Positions 9,325 through 18,481 are shown, counted from the stretch's first letter. The stretch is 64,000 nucleotides of DNA from Rhizobium sp. Leaf453 (GCF_001425605.1 NZ_LMRG01000029.1:186001-250000); one strand, 5' to 3'. Made by a program: numbers and translations. The notes: generated by a model not told the origin, from the letters alone.

Positions 9325-10251
9325 TCAGGTCGCTATGCCGCGCTTCTGCAGCGCTGCGCGCGCCGTCGATGCATCCCAGTCTTCATCTGTTTCCTGTGCC
9401 GGAATTTCTTCTTCGGCGACCGGTGTTGCCCGGATCAGCGGGACGGCGCCGAACGGCATGTCCGGGATGGTCTCCCCGGTTGCGCTGAGAATCATCCGCG
9501 TCGCCGGCAGATAGTCGTCTGTCAGCCCGCAGAAGAGGATCGCCCGGTGTTTTTCCACATCGCGCGCCACCCGGTAGCCGTCAGCGACGAGATCGCCGAT
9601 GCTGATCAGCAGGTTCGCCCACAGACTGATCCGCTCTTCGTCGGTTGCGTCGGTGCCCGTCAGTTCCAGCATGAGTTCGCATTCGACGCCATTTTCCGGA
9701 TCGGCGATGCTGGCCCAAGGCGTCGAGAGACCGTCGGTGGCGAGGATGACATCGTCCGCGCGGCGGACCAAGAGAACCCGGCGATGTGGGCCGAACCATT
9801 TGGTCTGGCCGTAACTGTTGGGTTCCCCGCGCTGTGCGGCATCGCCGACCGCGCCAAGGGATTGCCAGAAACGCCGGCGGGTCGCGGCGACGGTGTCGTA
9901 GATCGGATCATCCGCTCTGCGCGGAACGGTGCTGGCATCGAAGCGCGTCTCGATGCTGATGTCGCCACGCTTCCACGGAAAGCGGGCCTTTTTCCAGCGA
10001 ATCGTGACGGCGTTGAATTTCGAGGTTGCGGAGGCTTCCAGCCGGGCGACGATGTCCTCGATCACGTTCAGGGGTTCCGTCGGATCCTGACGCACATGAT
10101 CTCCGTTCGCATCGAGATATCCGCCGGTCCGGGAGGAGTGGCCGGCCTGCATTGTCGATGCGGTCCATTCGCCGCTGACGGCGCCCTTCGGTGCCTTGTC
10201 GAGGATGGGGAGCAATTCCTGCTCGGCATCTGCAACGGAATAGGACGTCAA
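9325..10251 (-). CDS. Unrecognised protein, TTG start
   Basis: This is a 308-residue soluble protein. It begins with TTG (TTG ACG TCC TAT), which has GGGAG at 7 bp spacing, so the rare start is well supported. The second half (VILATDGLSTPW, then ECELMLELTG, then a helical W-x-N-L-L-I-S-I-G stretch) faintly resembles bacterial suppressor-of-fused (SUFU) domain proteins, but I would not assign that. There are no catalytic motifs, signal peptide or membrane segments. The small membrane protein at 9003-9221 lies about 100 bp downstream on the same strand. Confidence 0.72.
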   Translation of the reverse strand: MTSYSVADAEQELLPILDKAPKGAVSGEWTASTMQAGHSSRTGGYLDANGDHVRQDPTEPLNVIEDIVARLEASATSKFNAVTIRWKKARFPWKRGDISIETRFDASTVPRRADDPIYDTVAATRRRFWQSLGAVGDAAQRGEPNSYGQTKWFGPHRRVLLVRRADDVILATDGLSTPWASIADPENGVECELMLELTGTDATDEERISLWANLLISIGDLVADGYRVARDVEKHRAILFCGLTDDYLPATRMILSATGETIPDMPFGAVPLIRATPVAEEEIPAQETDEDWDASTARAALQKRGIAT

Positions 10252-10370
10252 GGGTGATCTCCCGGTTGGTTCAAGGACTGGGCTGCATCGAGAGATTGAA
10301 ACCTAGTTTTGCGTCGGCAATTTGAAAGGGTTGTCGATGCAGTTTCCTGATGTGCAGTGTCAGAATTGAA

Positions 10371-10402
10371 AAGCCGCCCGCAACATGGGTTGCGAGCGGC
10401 TT
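10371..10402 (-). terminator. Intrinsic terminator after ABC-F gene
   Basis: Arms 10371-10384 and 10389-10402 give a 14 bp stem (one G-U pair in the minus-strand RNA) with a 4-nt loop, followed on the minus strand by TTTTCAATTC. It lies 36 bp beyond the stop of the ABC-F gene. Confidence 0.8.
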
Positions 10403-10438
10403 GAAATGTAAAACCGATTTTTGGCGGAGGACGGCAGA

Positions 10439-12322
10439 TTATCCCGCCATCGCCTCTTCATATTCGGTGGAAAGTTCCATCCATTCCTCTTCGGCCTTGG
10501 TGAGCTTCGCAAAGATCTCGGCGCGCTCCTTGACCTTGGCTGTCGCTTTGGCGGGGAATTTTTCGTAGAGTTCCTGGCTCTCAAGTTCCGTATCAAGCAC
10601 CCGAATCTGCTTCTGAAGCTTTTCCGTCAGGGATTCGATTTCATTGATCTTTTTCTTGAGCGGAGCGAAGGCGGCGCGCTTTTCGGCGGCGGCCTTGCGT
10701 TGGTCGGCCTTGTTCACCGTCTCGTCGGCAACTTTCGCCTTGTTCGCCTTCGGCTTGGCGCTGGCAACGACGATGCTGCGGTAATCCTCGAGGTCGCCGT
10801 CATAATTGGTGACGGTGCCGTCCTTGACCAGCCAGAGCCTATCCACCGTCGCCTCGATCAAGTGGCGATCGTGGGAGATCAGGATGACAGCGCCTTCGTA
10901 GTCGTTCAGCGCCTCGATCAGCGCATTGCGGCTGTCGATGTCGAGGTGGTTGGTCGGCTCGTCGAGGATCAGCATGTTGGGCGCATCGAAGGCAGCGAGG
11001 CCCATCAGCAAGCGTGCTTTTTCACCACCCGAGAGATCCTTGGCGGGCGTGTCCATCTTCTCGGTCGCGAGACCCATCTGCGCCACGCGGGCGCGCACCT
11101 TGGCCTCCGGCGCATCCGGCATCAAAGGGCGCACGTGCTCGACGGCGCTTTCAGCGGGCCTCAGATCGTCGATCTGATGCTGTGCGAAAAAGCCGATCTT
11201 CAGGTTCGGTGCCAGCTTGAGATCGCCCGCCTCGGCCTGCAGCCGGCCGGAGATGAACTTGGCGAAGGTCGACTTGCCGTTGCCGTTCGAGCCGAGCAGG
11301 GCGATGCGATCGTCATTGTCGATGCGCAGGTTGAGACCCTTCAGGATCGGCTTGCCCGGCGCATAGCCCACCGCGCCGCCCTGGATGGCGATGATCGGCG
11401 AAGCCGGCTGCTTTTCAGGCTCCGGGAAGGTGATCGGATGAACGTGGTCCTCGATCACGGCAGCAACCGTGCCCATGCGCTCCAGCGCCTTGACGCGGCT
11501 CTGCGCCTGGCGGGCCTTCGTGGCCTTGGCCTTGAAGCGGTCGATGAAAGACTGCAGGTGTTTGCGCGCGGCCTCGTTCTTGATCTTGGCTTTCTGCTGC
11601 AACTCGATCGCCTCGGCGCGCTGGCGCTGGAACTGGTCGTAGGAGCCGCGATAGAAGGTCAGCTTCTGCTGGTCGAGATGGATGATCGAATTGACCGCCG
11701 TGTTCAAGAGGTCGCGGTCGTGGCTGATGATGATGACGGTGTGCGGATAGCGGCGGATATAGTCTTCCAGCCAGAGCGTGCCTTCGAGGTCGAGATAGTT
11801 GGTCGGTTCGTCGAGCAGCAGCAGGTCGGGCTCGGAAAACAGCACGGCCGCGAGCGCCACGCGCATGCGCCAGCCGCCGGAAAAGGACGAGGCCGGGCGC
11901 TTCTGTGCCTCGTGATCGAAACCCAGGCCATCGAGAATGCTGGCCGCGCGCGATTCCGCCGAATGGGCCTGGATATCGGTCAGACGAGTCTGGATTTCGG
12001 CGATCCGGTGTGGGTCGGTGGCGGTTTCGGCTTCCTGGAGCAGCGCCTCGCGCTCCTTGTCTGCCTTCAGCACGATCTCGATCAGCGGCTCCTCGGTGCC
12101 GGGTGCCTCCTGCGCCACCTGGCCGATGCGGGAATTGCGAGGGATGGAGACGGATCCGCTTTCGCTGTCCATCAAGCCGGTGATGATGCGGAACAGCGTC
12201 GACTTGCCGGCGCCATTCTTGCCGACGAGGCCGGCCTTGGTGCCGGCGGGAAGCGATACCGTCGCCTGGTCGATGAGCAGGCGCCCGGCAATGCGCGCGG
12301 AGAGATTGTTGATCGTGATCAT
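10439..12322 (-). CDS. ABC-F family ATPase
   Basis: This 627-residue protein has two ABC ATPase domains and no membrane domain, as in ribosome-acting ABC-F proteins (Uup/YheS/EttA group). Domain 1 has GKNGAGKST, SFSGGWRMRVALA and LLLLDEPTNYLD. The linker (about residues 240-300) is charged and helical. Domain 2 has GSNGNGKST, DLSGGEKARLLM and MLILDEPTNHLD. A C-terminal coiled coil (about 540-625) resembles that of YheS or Uup. The likely role is ATP-dependent resolution of stalled translation. It ends at a strong terminator. Confidence 0.9.
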   Translation of the reverse strand: MITINNLSARIAGRLLIDQATVSLPAGTKAGLVGKNGAGKSTLFRIITGLMDSESGSVSIPRNSRIGQVAQEAPGTEEPLIEIVLKADKEREALLQEAETATDPHRIAEIQTRLTDIQAHSAESRAASILDGLGFDHEAQKRPASSFSGGWRMRVALAAVLFSEPDLLLLDEPTNYLDLEGTLWLEDYIRRYPHTVIIISHDRDLLNTAVNSIIHLDQQKLTFYRGSYDQFQRQRAEAIELQQKAKIKNEAARKHLQSFIDRFKAKATKARQAQSRVKALERMGTVAAVIEDHVHPITFPEPEKQPASPIIAIQGGAVGYAPGKPILKGLNLRIDNDDRIALLGSNGNGKSTFAKFISGRLQAEAGDLKLAPNLKIGFFAQHQIDDLRPAESAVEHVRPLMPDAPEAKVRARVAQMGLATEKMDTPAKDLSGGEKARLLMGLAAFDAPNMLILDEPTNHLDIDSRNALIEALNDYEGAVILISHDRHLIEATVDRLWLVKDGTVTNYDGDLEDYRSIVVASAKPKANKAKVADETVNKADQRKAAAEKRAAFAPLKKKINEIESLTEKLQKQIRVLDTELESQELYEKFPAKATAKVKERAEIFAKLTKAEEEWMELSTEYEEAMAG

Positions 12323-12379
12323 GGCCGCGTTTTGGCCGAACTCAACCGAGAAGGCAAGGCTTTGACGCGGAGCGATAGA

Positions 12380-13459
12380 TCATGCCGCGTGCGGCGAGTA
12401 GGTTTTTTTCGTCCGTCCGCCGATCGCGGCGGAAAACACCAGCGTGCCCGGCTTGCCGGAACTGCGAACGGCCCGAAGCGCCAGTTCCGCCTGGGTGAAC
12501 AGATCGACGCCGCCGGATGCGGTAAAGGCCATGGCGATGCCGGTTGAGAGCGACAGTGTTTGCGTCGTGAAGGCCCGGTTCGGCAGCGCAACCTGCACGC
12601 CCTCGACCGAGGTGCTGATGCGCTGGGCGATCGCTTCTGCGTTGTCGGCGGACACATCATGGAAGACGAAGGCGAATTCGTCGGTGCCGATGCGGGCGAC
12701 GAAATCGTTCTTCTTGACGGATTTGCGGAATTCCGGCGCAAGCTTCTTCAACGCCTTCTCGACCGTTGCCGCGCCATGGCGCTCGCCCATGTCGCGCAAG
12801 CCTTCGACCGTGACCAGCGCCAACGCGGCCGGGCCGATGGCCTTGCCATCTTCATACAACGCGCTGAGCTTGGCCGAAAAGGCGATGCGGTTCGGCAGGC
12901 CGGTGACGGGATCGCGAGTGGAGACCTTCCGCATCGCCTCGATATCGCTGTCGATGCCGCCGAGCTGCGTCACAGCCTCGTTCATCGCTGCGGCAAAGGT
13001 CCGCTCCTCGCGCTCGAACACGGCGACCGCATCGCGCAGGCGCGCAGCATCATCGGCGAAATCCGACATGCCGGCGACGGGATCTTTTTCGAGCCGGCCG
13101 ATGAACGTGCGCAGCATCGCGGCAAAGGCATCCTTCTTGGCAATGCTGTCCTTGAGGGAATGGCTGATCGCGGAAATCGCACGGGCGGTTTCGGCGCGGA
13201 TCGTATCCGCCTCGATCGCCGCAAAGCCCGGCAGGTGGTGCTTGACGCCGATCTGCTCCAACTGGTTCTGCGCCGGATGGGCGCCGAGCGCGACGAAATC
13301 GCGGGTGAGCTTGGGATTATTGCCGGACAGGGCTTCGTAGAACAGTTCGTAATTGCGTGGGAAGGCGGCGACACCGGCCTTGGCCATGGTCTGCGCGACC
13401 TTGAACAGTATTGCGGCATTCTGCGAATGATTGCCGTCGTTCTGAGTTTTTTCCGCCAT
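12380..13459 (-). CDS. GGDEF-domain protein with degenerate active site
   Basis: This 359-residue soluble protein has an N-terminal helical region (1-175) and a C-terminal GGDEF domain (from STRDPVTGLPNRIAF near residue 182). The signature loop reads RIGTDEF where active cyclases have G-G-D/E-E-F, so one essential glycine is Thr; diguanylate cyclase activity is doubtful. The N-terminus (LFKVAQTMAKAGVAAFPRNYELFYEAL) resembles that of other rhizobial GGDEF proteins. I prefer the second of two close ATGs because GGGGA lies 6 bp before it. The ABC-F start lies 57 bp downstream. Confidence 0.82.
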   Translation of the reverse strand: MAEKTQNDGNHSQNAAILFKVAQTMAKAGVAAFPRNYELFYEALSGNNPKLTRDFVALGAHPAQNQLEQIGVKHHLPGFAAIEADTIRAETARAISAISHSLKDSIAKKDAFAAMLRTFIGRLEKDPVAGMSDFADDAARLRDAVAVFEREERTFAAAMNEAVTQLGGIDSDIEAMRKVSTRDPVTGLPNRIAFSAKLSALYEDGKAIGPAALALVTVEGLRDMGERHGAATVEKALKKLAPEFRKSVKKNDFVARIGTDEFAFVFHDVSADNAEAIAQRISTSVEGVQVALPNRAFTTQTLSLSTGIAMAFTASGGVDLFTQAELALRAVRSSGKPGTLVFSAAIGGRTKKTYSPHAA

Positions 13460-13561
13460 TGCCATTCCCCACGAAATCGCCTGAAGCGCGACCGGTTGCA
13501 GGAAACAGCACTTAACATATTGGGATTAAAAGACTGTCAAAGTGCGTGCGTTTTAAGTTGG

Positions 13562-13580
13562 CACAACCACCGGGGTTGTG
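13562..13580 (-). terminator. Short hairpin after the Rap1a-like gene
   Basis: CACAACC (13562-13568) and GGTTGTG (13574-13580) form a 7 bp stem with a 5-nt loop, 14 bp past the stop at 13595. A clear U-tract is missing, so the terminator call is weak. Confidence 0.3.
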
Positions 13581-13594
13581 ATCGGGGCATAACG

Positions 13595-13990
13595 CTATTT
13601 CGCCGGGCAGGGCCACTTCGATTGCATGGCCAGTTGCACCAGCATGTCGGCGCTGCGGCCCCGATCCTGCGGATGATCAGCCACGAAGGCGCAGACGACC
13701 CGCACCTGCTCCTCCAGTGTCACAGTATCGGGATCGCAGACATTGGCGCGGATCTTGTCCGTGACCGGAACCTTGCTCTTCGGCCGGTTGTTTTCCGCAT
13801 CCACCACGTCGGAGAGTTCGGCATGATGCAGGTCGCGCGACCAGCGATCGAGCACCCCGGCAACATAACCGAAGGCGACAGGGTGGCGCTGCTCGCAGAA
13901 TGTATGGAGGTCATCGGCATCCATGAATTGTGCCTGGGCCGCCGAAGATACCAGCAGCAGGCCGGCCAGAATCAGCATCGTCTTCTTCAT
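13595..13990 (-). CDS. Rap1a/Tai-like secreted protein
   Basis: This is a 131-residue exported protein with a signal peptide (MKKTMLILAGLLLVSSAAQA-QF). The mature part has Cys residues at FCEQ, NVCDP, VVCAF and WPCPA, and the ...VVCAFVADHPQ... segment characteristic of the Rap1a/Tai family, whose founding members are periplasmic immunity proteins against type VI secreted amidases. No type VI genes or amidase are in the window, so a housekeeping periplasmic role is equally possible. GGTGGA 6 bp upstream supports the start. Confidence 0.72.
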   Translation of the reverse strand: MKKTMLILAGLLLVSSAAQAQFMDADDLHTFCEQRHPVAFGYVAGVLDRWSRDLHHAELSDVVDAENNRPKSKVPVTDKIRANVCDPDTVTLEEQVRVVCAFVADHPQDRGRSADMLVQLAMQSKWPCPAK

Positions 13991-14166
13991 GCGATTTCCA
14001 CCTCGAGTGCCTGTGCCCGGGCAAAGCTTACAGGAGACAGGCAGACGTTATCAACGGATTGTCCGTCGGCGGCCGCGCCCTATATCCCCGGCGTTTCGGA
14101 GAGGAAATTGCATGGACGGAAACACAGGCATGAACTGGGATGGCGTTCGGACAAGGGGCGTCTTCC

Positions 14167-15345
14167 ATGTCCGCTAGGCACCCGCACTGGATTCGCACCG
14201 AAGAACCCGATCAGACCAGTGCCAGTTTTCCCGAACTGTTCTTCGATCTCGTGTTTGTTTTCGCGCTCGTCCAGCTTTCGCATACGCTGGCGGAGGAGTT
14301 CAGTTCGGCGGCGGCGTTCGAATCGGCTCTGTTGGTACTGGCCATCTGGTGGGTGTGGATCAACACGACCTGGGTGACCAATCTGCTCCATACCGGCAGG
14401 GAGCCTGTGCGGCTGATGCTGTTCGGGATGATGTTCGGGGGCGTGCTCCTTGCCCTGGCGCTACCGGAAGCCTTTGCGGAACACGGGCTGATGTTCGCGC
14501 TGATCTACTGCGCCATGCAGACCGGCCGTTCGCTGTTCACGCTCTATGCGTTTCGCGGCGTCGATGATGCGGCTTTCATGACATTCGTGCGGATCACCAT
14601 CTGGTCGCTCGCATCGGCCGCCTTCTGGATCGTGGGCGGCATGATGGAGCTGGAAGGCCGCATCCTTTGCTGGAGCGTGGCGCTTGCGATCGACTATGCC
14701 TCGCCCGCCGTCCACTATGCCGTTCCGGGATTGGGCCGGTCGTCACCGGAAACGCTCGATGTGTCGGGCGAGCACATGGCCGAGCGCTGCGCCCTGTTCG
14801 TCATCATCTGTCTGGGCGAAACGATCCTGACCACAGGCCGCAACGCTGCCGAGCACATGAATTCCAACACGACCTTTGCCGTGTTCTGCAGCGCGTTCCT
14901 GAGCACGGGCTTCATGTGGTGGATCTATTTCCATCACGGGCAGGAGAAAGCGGCCGACAAGGCGGAAACGACGTCGCGGCCCGAAAGCGTCGCGCACAAT
15001 CTCTTCACATACGGTCATCTGCCGATCATTGCCGGCATCATCCTGACGGCCGTGGGTGAGGATTTCAGCCTGTCGCATGCGCGGGAGGAAAGCTCGCTGA
15101 AATACGCCATCGCCATGATCGGCGGGCCGGTGCTGTTTCTGGCCGGCAATATCTGGGTGAAAATGGCGGTCGCGCGGCAGATCCCGGTGTCGCACCTGGC
15201 CGGGATCGCGATGCTGTTGATCCTGACGGCGCTCGTGCCGTTCAGTCCCAATTACATCATCCAGCTTGCCGCAACCGGCATCCTGTTCATTGTTGCTGTC
15301 TGGGAATACTGGGCGCTCAGACCCGGAAGGGGTGCCACCGCCTGA
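14167..15345 (+). CDS. ltrA: LtrA family membrane protein
   Basis: This 392-residue integral membrane protein belongs to the low temperature requirement A family. The N-terminal signature FPELFFDLVFVFALVQLSH starts near residue 21, and about 11-12 membrane segments follow. Members are linked to cold growth in Listeria but the biochemical role is unknown. The start at MSARHPHWIRTEE follows GGGGCG; an in-frame TTG nine codons upstream is less likely. It is convergent with a small minus-strand gene. Confidence 0.88.
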   Translation: MSARHPHWIRTEEPDQTSASFPELFFDLVFVFALVQLSHTLAEEFSSAAAFESALLVLAIWWVWINTTWVTNLLHTGREPVRLMLFGMMFGGVLLALALPEAFAEHGLMFALIYCAMQTGRSLFTLYAFRGVDDAAFMTFVRITIWSLASAAFWIVGGMMELEGRILCWSVALAIDYASPAVHYAVPGLGRSSPETLDVSGEHMAERCALFVIICLGETILTTGRNAAEHMNSNTTFAVFCSAFLSTGFMWWIYFHHGQEKAADKAETTSRPESVAHNLFTYGHLPIIAGIILTAVGEDFSLSHAREESSLKYAIAMIGGPVLFLAGNIWVKMAVARQIPVSHLAGIAMLLILTALVPFSPNYIIQLAATGILFIVAVWEYWALRPGRGATA

Positions 15346-15363
15346 GCGATGGCACTTGAGGAT

Positions 15364-15585
15364 TTACAGAGCCGCCGAAACGATCTGCTTGGCGCTGGCA
15401 GGCAGCGCAACGAAGAGCGAGGAAAGGTCCTGCCAGCCATCCGGCTTCTGGCCCGAAACGTTTTCCGGCCAGTGGCAGACGCCGTCGCCATGAATATATC
15501 CGACCCAGCGTTGCTCGTCCTGATTTTTGAAATGCAGGACCGCAAGCTTTCCAGCCTCAAGAGCCTCGATCGGATACCAATCCAT
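15364..15585 (-). CDS. Small hypothetical protein
   Basis: This 73-residue acidic soluble protein (MDWYPIEALEAGKLAVL) with several Trp residues (RWVGYIHGDG, CHWPENV) is of no family I recognise. A strong GGAGGA sits 9 bp upstream of the ATG, which is the main reason to accept it. It stands alone between the convergent ltrA gene and the dinB-like gene. Confidence 0.6.
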   Translation of the reverse strand: MDWYPIEALEAGKLAVLHFKNQDEQRWVGYIHGDGVCHWPENVSGQKPDGWQDLSSLFVALPASAKQIVSAAL

Positions 15586-15698
15586 TCTGCGTCGTCCTCC
15601 ATGTTTTGAAATCGGAGAAGATGATGGGGCATTTGACTTGCTTCAGCCTTGCGCTACGTGAGTTGGAGCGAAAGAATGAACGAATTCTGATGGTTGTT

Positions 15699-16214
15699 TC
15701 AATCTGTGTAGACTTTCCCGTCCGCGGTCCGCAGGAAATAACTCATATCCAGCCCCAGACTCGGCCCGCCCAGCGCCGTCAGCGTCATATGGCACTGGCC
15801 CCTGTGGTGAGTCTGGTGGTTGAAGAAGTGAGCCAGCGGCGGGGCGAGGCGCTGGGTGACTGGGGTGGGGTTAGTGATCGGGGTATAGGTGAAGCGGCCG
15901 GCGAGGTCTTGTTCGGTGAGGCGGGCAATCCAGGTGACGATGCGGTCGTCTTCGGCGGCACGGGCAGCGGAGAGGTCGGCGAACGTGTCGTAGAGGATGG
16001 TGTCGAGCGCCTTGGGCGCCTCGCCGGTGCCGGTGAAGCGCTTCATCCAGATGCGGTCGGCGGAAAGGATGTGGTTCAGGGTGGCGTGCAGCGAGCCGAA
16101 GAAGGCGCCCTTGTTTTCGCGATATTGCGCTTCGTCGAGATTGCCGGCAGCGGCATAGAGCATGCGGTTGGCCCAGCGGTTGTAATCGGCAAACATCCGG
16201 TAATGGTCGAGCAT
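15699..16214 (-). CDS. DinB family protein
   Basis: This 171-residue four-helix protein of the DinB/YfiT superfamily has the expected metal-binding histidines in L-N-H-I-L-S-A-D (near residue 48) and F-F-N-H-Q-T-H-H-R-G-Q (near residue 133). Family members are metal-dependent thiol transferases or stress proteins; despite the name they are not polymerases. GGGAGG lies 7 bp before the chosen ATG. It diverges from the downstream GST gene. Confidence 0.88.
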   Translation of the reverse strand: MLDHYRMFADYNRWANRMLYAAAGNLDEAQYRENKGAFFGSLHATLNHILSADRIWMKRFTGTGEAPKALDTILYDTFADLSAARAAEDDRIVTWIARLTEQDLAGRFTYTPITNPTPVTQRLAPPLAHFFNHQTHHRGQCHMTLTALGGPSLGLDMSYFLRTADGKVYTD

Positions 16215-16356
16215 CGCAAAGCCTCCCTGTTTTCGGCAGTCTAGCCGCAAAAGATATGCCGGTGGGTGATGCGATCCATGAAATTAACTGATTTGATTGT
16301 TGCGCCGGCCTCGGCTGGAATGGCCCGCATCATTACACGAGGACAAGGACGCGATC

Positions 16357-17049
16357 ATGAACCGCAAACTCTATGCGCTCTGCGGGGCGGACCCGAGCCG
16401 GCCCTTTTCGCCGCATGTCTGGAAGACGGCGCTGTCGCTGAAGCACAAGGGGCTGGATTTCGAAACGGCGGCTGTCGCCTTCACCGAAATCCCGAAGATC
16501 GAGAACGGTGCGACCAAAATGGTGCCGCTGCTGCGCGACGGCGAGACGCTGATCAATGACAGTTTCGATATCGCCGTGTATCTGGAAGAGACCTATCCGG
16601 ATCGTCCATCGCTGTTTGGCGGCCCGGGCGGAAAGGCTATGGCCCGTTTCATCGAGAGCTGGTCGCAGCTGACGCTGCATACGGCTCTGGTCAAGGTCGT
16701 GGTGCTTGATATCCATGATCGCCTCGCGCCGGTCGATCAGGTCTACTTCCGCTCATCGCGCGAAGCCCGGTTCGGCACGACGCTGGAGGCCTTCGTGGAA
16801 AAGAATGCAGAGGCCGAGCTTGCCGCCTTTGCTGCCCGGCTGGAGCCGATCCGCGCGACGCTGAAGCGCCAGCCTTTCATCGGCGGCGAGACACCGCTGT
16901 TTTCCGACTATATTCTCTTCGGCCCGCTGCAATGGGCGCGCATCACCTCGCCGAAGACGATTCTTGCTGCGGGCGATCCGGTCACCGACTGGTTCGAGCG
17001 CTGCCTCGATCTTTATGACGGTATCGGGCGCTCCGTGACAGCTGCGTGA
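16357..17049 (+). CDS. Glutathione S-transferase family protein
   Basis: This is a 230-residue GST-fold protein. The thioredoxin-like N-terminal domain (residues 1-80) contains the Asn-Asp-Ser glutathione contact pattern (LINDSFDIAVYLEETYPD) and the helical C-terminal domain ends with SDYILFGPLQWAR. The substrate is unknown. The start at MNRKLYALCGADPSRP is chosen for homology and a GGA 8 bp upstream. It is followed about 100 bp later by ndk and appears to be a single-gene unit. Confidence 0.82.
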   Translation: MNRKLYALCGADPSRPFSPHVWKTALSLKHKGLDFETAAVAFTEIPKIENGATKMVPLLRDGETLINDSFDIAVYLEETYPDRPSLFGGPGGKAMARFIESWSQLTLHTALVKVVVLDIHDRLAPVDQVYFRSSREARFGTTLEAFVEKNAEAELAAFAARLEPIRATLKRQPFIGGETPLFSDYILFGPLQWARITSPKTILAAGDPVTDWFERCLDLYDGIGRSVTAA

Positions 17050-17150
17050 AACTTCGCCTCTCCCCCTTGTTTTGCGCGGCATTGGCGGCTATGGAACCGC
17101 CAAATTCGCGGAAAAAACCCCGATTTATGTAAGCAAAGGGAATTGAGACA

Positions 17151-17573
17151 ATGGCGATTGAACGCACCTTTTCGATGATCAAGCCGGACGCCACCAAGCG
17201 CAACCTGACGGGCGCCATCACCAAGATGCTCGAAGACGCCGGCCTGCGCGTCGTCGCTTCCAAGCGCGTCTGGATGAGCAAGCGCGAAGCCGAAGGCTTC
17301 TACGCCGTTCACAAGGAACGCCCCTTCTTCGGCGAACTGGTTGAAGGCATGACCTCCGGCCCGACCATCGTTCAGGTTCTCGAAGGCGAAAACGCCATCC
17401 TGAAGAACCGCGAAATCATGGGCGCCACCAACCCAGCCAACGCCGACGAAGGCACGATCCGCAAGACGCACGCCCTGTCGATCGGCGAAAACTCGGTTCA
17501 CGGTTCGGACGCTCCGGAAACCGCTGCCCAGGAAATCAAGTACTGGTTCTCCGACACCGAAATCGTCGGCTGA
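17151..17573 (+). CDS. ndk: Nucleoside diphosphate kinase
   Basis: This 140-residue kinase transfers the gamma phosphate from ATP to (d)NDPs via a phosphohistidine. The active-site motif ENSVHGSD contains His117, and the N-terminal [11 protein letters not shown] strand is canonical. AAGGGA lies 9 bp upstream of the ATG. It is monocistronic, with a strong terminator 46 bp after the stop. Confidence 0.97.
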   Translation: MAIERTFSMIKPDATKRNLTGAITKMLEDAGLRVVASKRVWMSKREAEGFYAVHKERPFFGELVEGMTSGPTIVQVLEGENAILKNREIMGATNPANADEGTIRKTHALSIGENSVHGSDAPETAAQEIKYWFSDTEIVG

Positions 17574-17619
17574 ATCAATCCTTGAGGGTTGCGGCCCGAA
17601 GAGATTGAAAACTATCGGG

Positions 17620-17649
17620 AAAAGCCGGGGCGGTAACGCTCCGGCTTTT
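17620..17649 (+). terminator. Intrinsic terminator of ndk
   Basis: Arms 17620-17632 and 17637-17649 form a 13 bp stem (one G-U pair) closed by GTAA and followed by CTGTTTT. The A-run before the stem could also let it serve the convergent GST gene. Confidence 0.9.
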
Positions 17650-17665
17650 CTGTTTTGAGGAAGGG

Positions 17666-18385
17666 CTATGCCGCCGCCCGCTGTTCGCGGAAGCGCGACA
17701 GCACGTCGTCGAGCGGCACGTGGCCGCGAAAGCCGCCGCTGCCCGATGGTGTCAGGCCATCCTCGATCTCCATCGCAAAGCGCACCGCCGGGAGAGTTTC
17801 TATGCGCGCCCGCAATGCCTCGAGGCGCGGATAGGCGGCCTTGTCACGCAAGTCGTGGAAATCGGCCCAGCGGGCAACGCCGATCAGCACGGCATCCGCC
17901 AGCGTGAACCGGTCACCGGCAAGAAAGGCGGTGTCGCCGATCATCGCCTCCAGCCGCGCATGGCGATCCGCCACCAGCAGTCCGCCGAGTTCGCGGTAGA
18001 GGGCGCGTTCGGTGGCGGATGCGTCTTCGCGTTCGAATGCCAACCAGAGCGGCGTGAATGCCGAGGTGAAGCCGGTGTTGATGAAGGCCATCATCTGCCG
18101 CATGCGGTCGCCCTGCGGCGTGCCGGCGGCATAGCTGACATGCTGGCCGCGGTCGCGGTCGGCAAGCCAGCCTGCGATTGCCATGGTTTCGGTGATGACC
18201 CGGCCATCGGGGGCGATCAGCACCGGTGTTTCCTGGCGGCCGTTCAGCCGGCCATAGGCATCGTTCTTCATATCCGCTAGCATATCGACGCGGCACAGGC
18301 GGTAGGGTTGTTGCGATTGCTCGAAAGCCGCGACCAGCCCCATGGAGCTTCCGGCGGGGAAGCCGTAGACAAGAATGGGTTCCAT
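17666..18385 (-). CDS. Glutathione S-transferase family protein
   Basis: This is a 239-residue GST-like protein. The N-terminal domain has the cis-Pro region (NGRQETPVLIAPDG) and the ITETMAIAGWLADRD glutathione-binding pattern; the C-terminal helical domain carries LAGDRFTLADAVLIGVARW. AAGGA lies 7 bp before the ATG. It diverges from an HxlR-type regulator with a 111 bp shared promoter region, so it is the likely target of that regulator, perhaps in detoxification of an electrophile. Confidence 0.85.
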   Translation of the reverse strand: MEPILVYGFPAGSSMGLVAAFEQSQQPYRLCRVDMLADMKNDAYGRLNGRQETPVLIAPDGRVITETMAIAGWLADRDRGQHVSYAAGTPQGDRMRQMMAFINTGFTSAFTPLWLAFEREDASATERALYRELGGLLVADRHARLEAMIGDTAFLAGDRFTLADAVLIGVARWADFHDLRDKAAYPRLEALRARIETLPAVRFAMEIEDGLTPSGSGGFRGHVPLDDVLSRFREQRAAA

Positions 18386-18458
18386 CTGAGTATCCTTCGG
18401 TGATGGTTGGAGAGGATGCTGCGCAGCGGGTCTTTTCTTGCCGGTGTTCTCTCCCCAT

Positions 18459-18481
18459 GTAAATTACGCACTATTTTGTAA
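18459..18481. promoter_or_regulatory. Candidate HxlR operator
   Basis: A palindrome GTAA-A-TTAC (18459-18467) is followed by a GTAA at 18478-18481 that pairs with TTAC at 10-nt spacing. It lies between the divergent GST and hxlR-type starts, 16 bp upstream of the regulator's ATG. HxlR regulators commonly bind short GTA-type inverted repeats here; the assignment is inference. Confidence 0.45.

Noticed and set aside
10421-12547. Very long open frame (over 700 codons) antisense to the ABC-F gene
   Set aside because: It mirrors a high-GC ABC-F gene whose motifs are complete; the antisense protein has no recognisable domain and no ribosome site.
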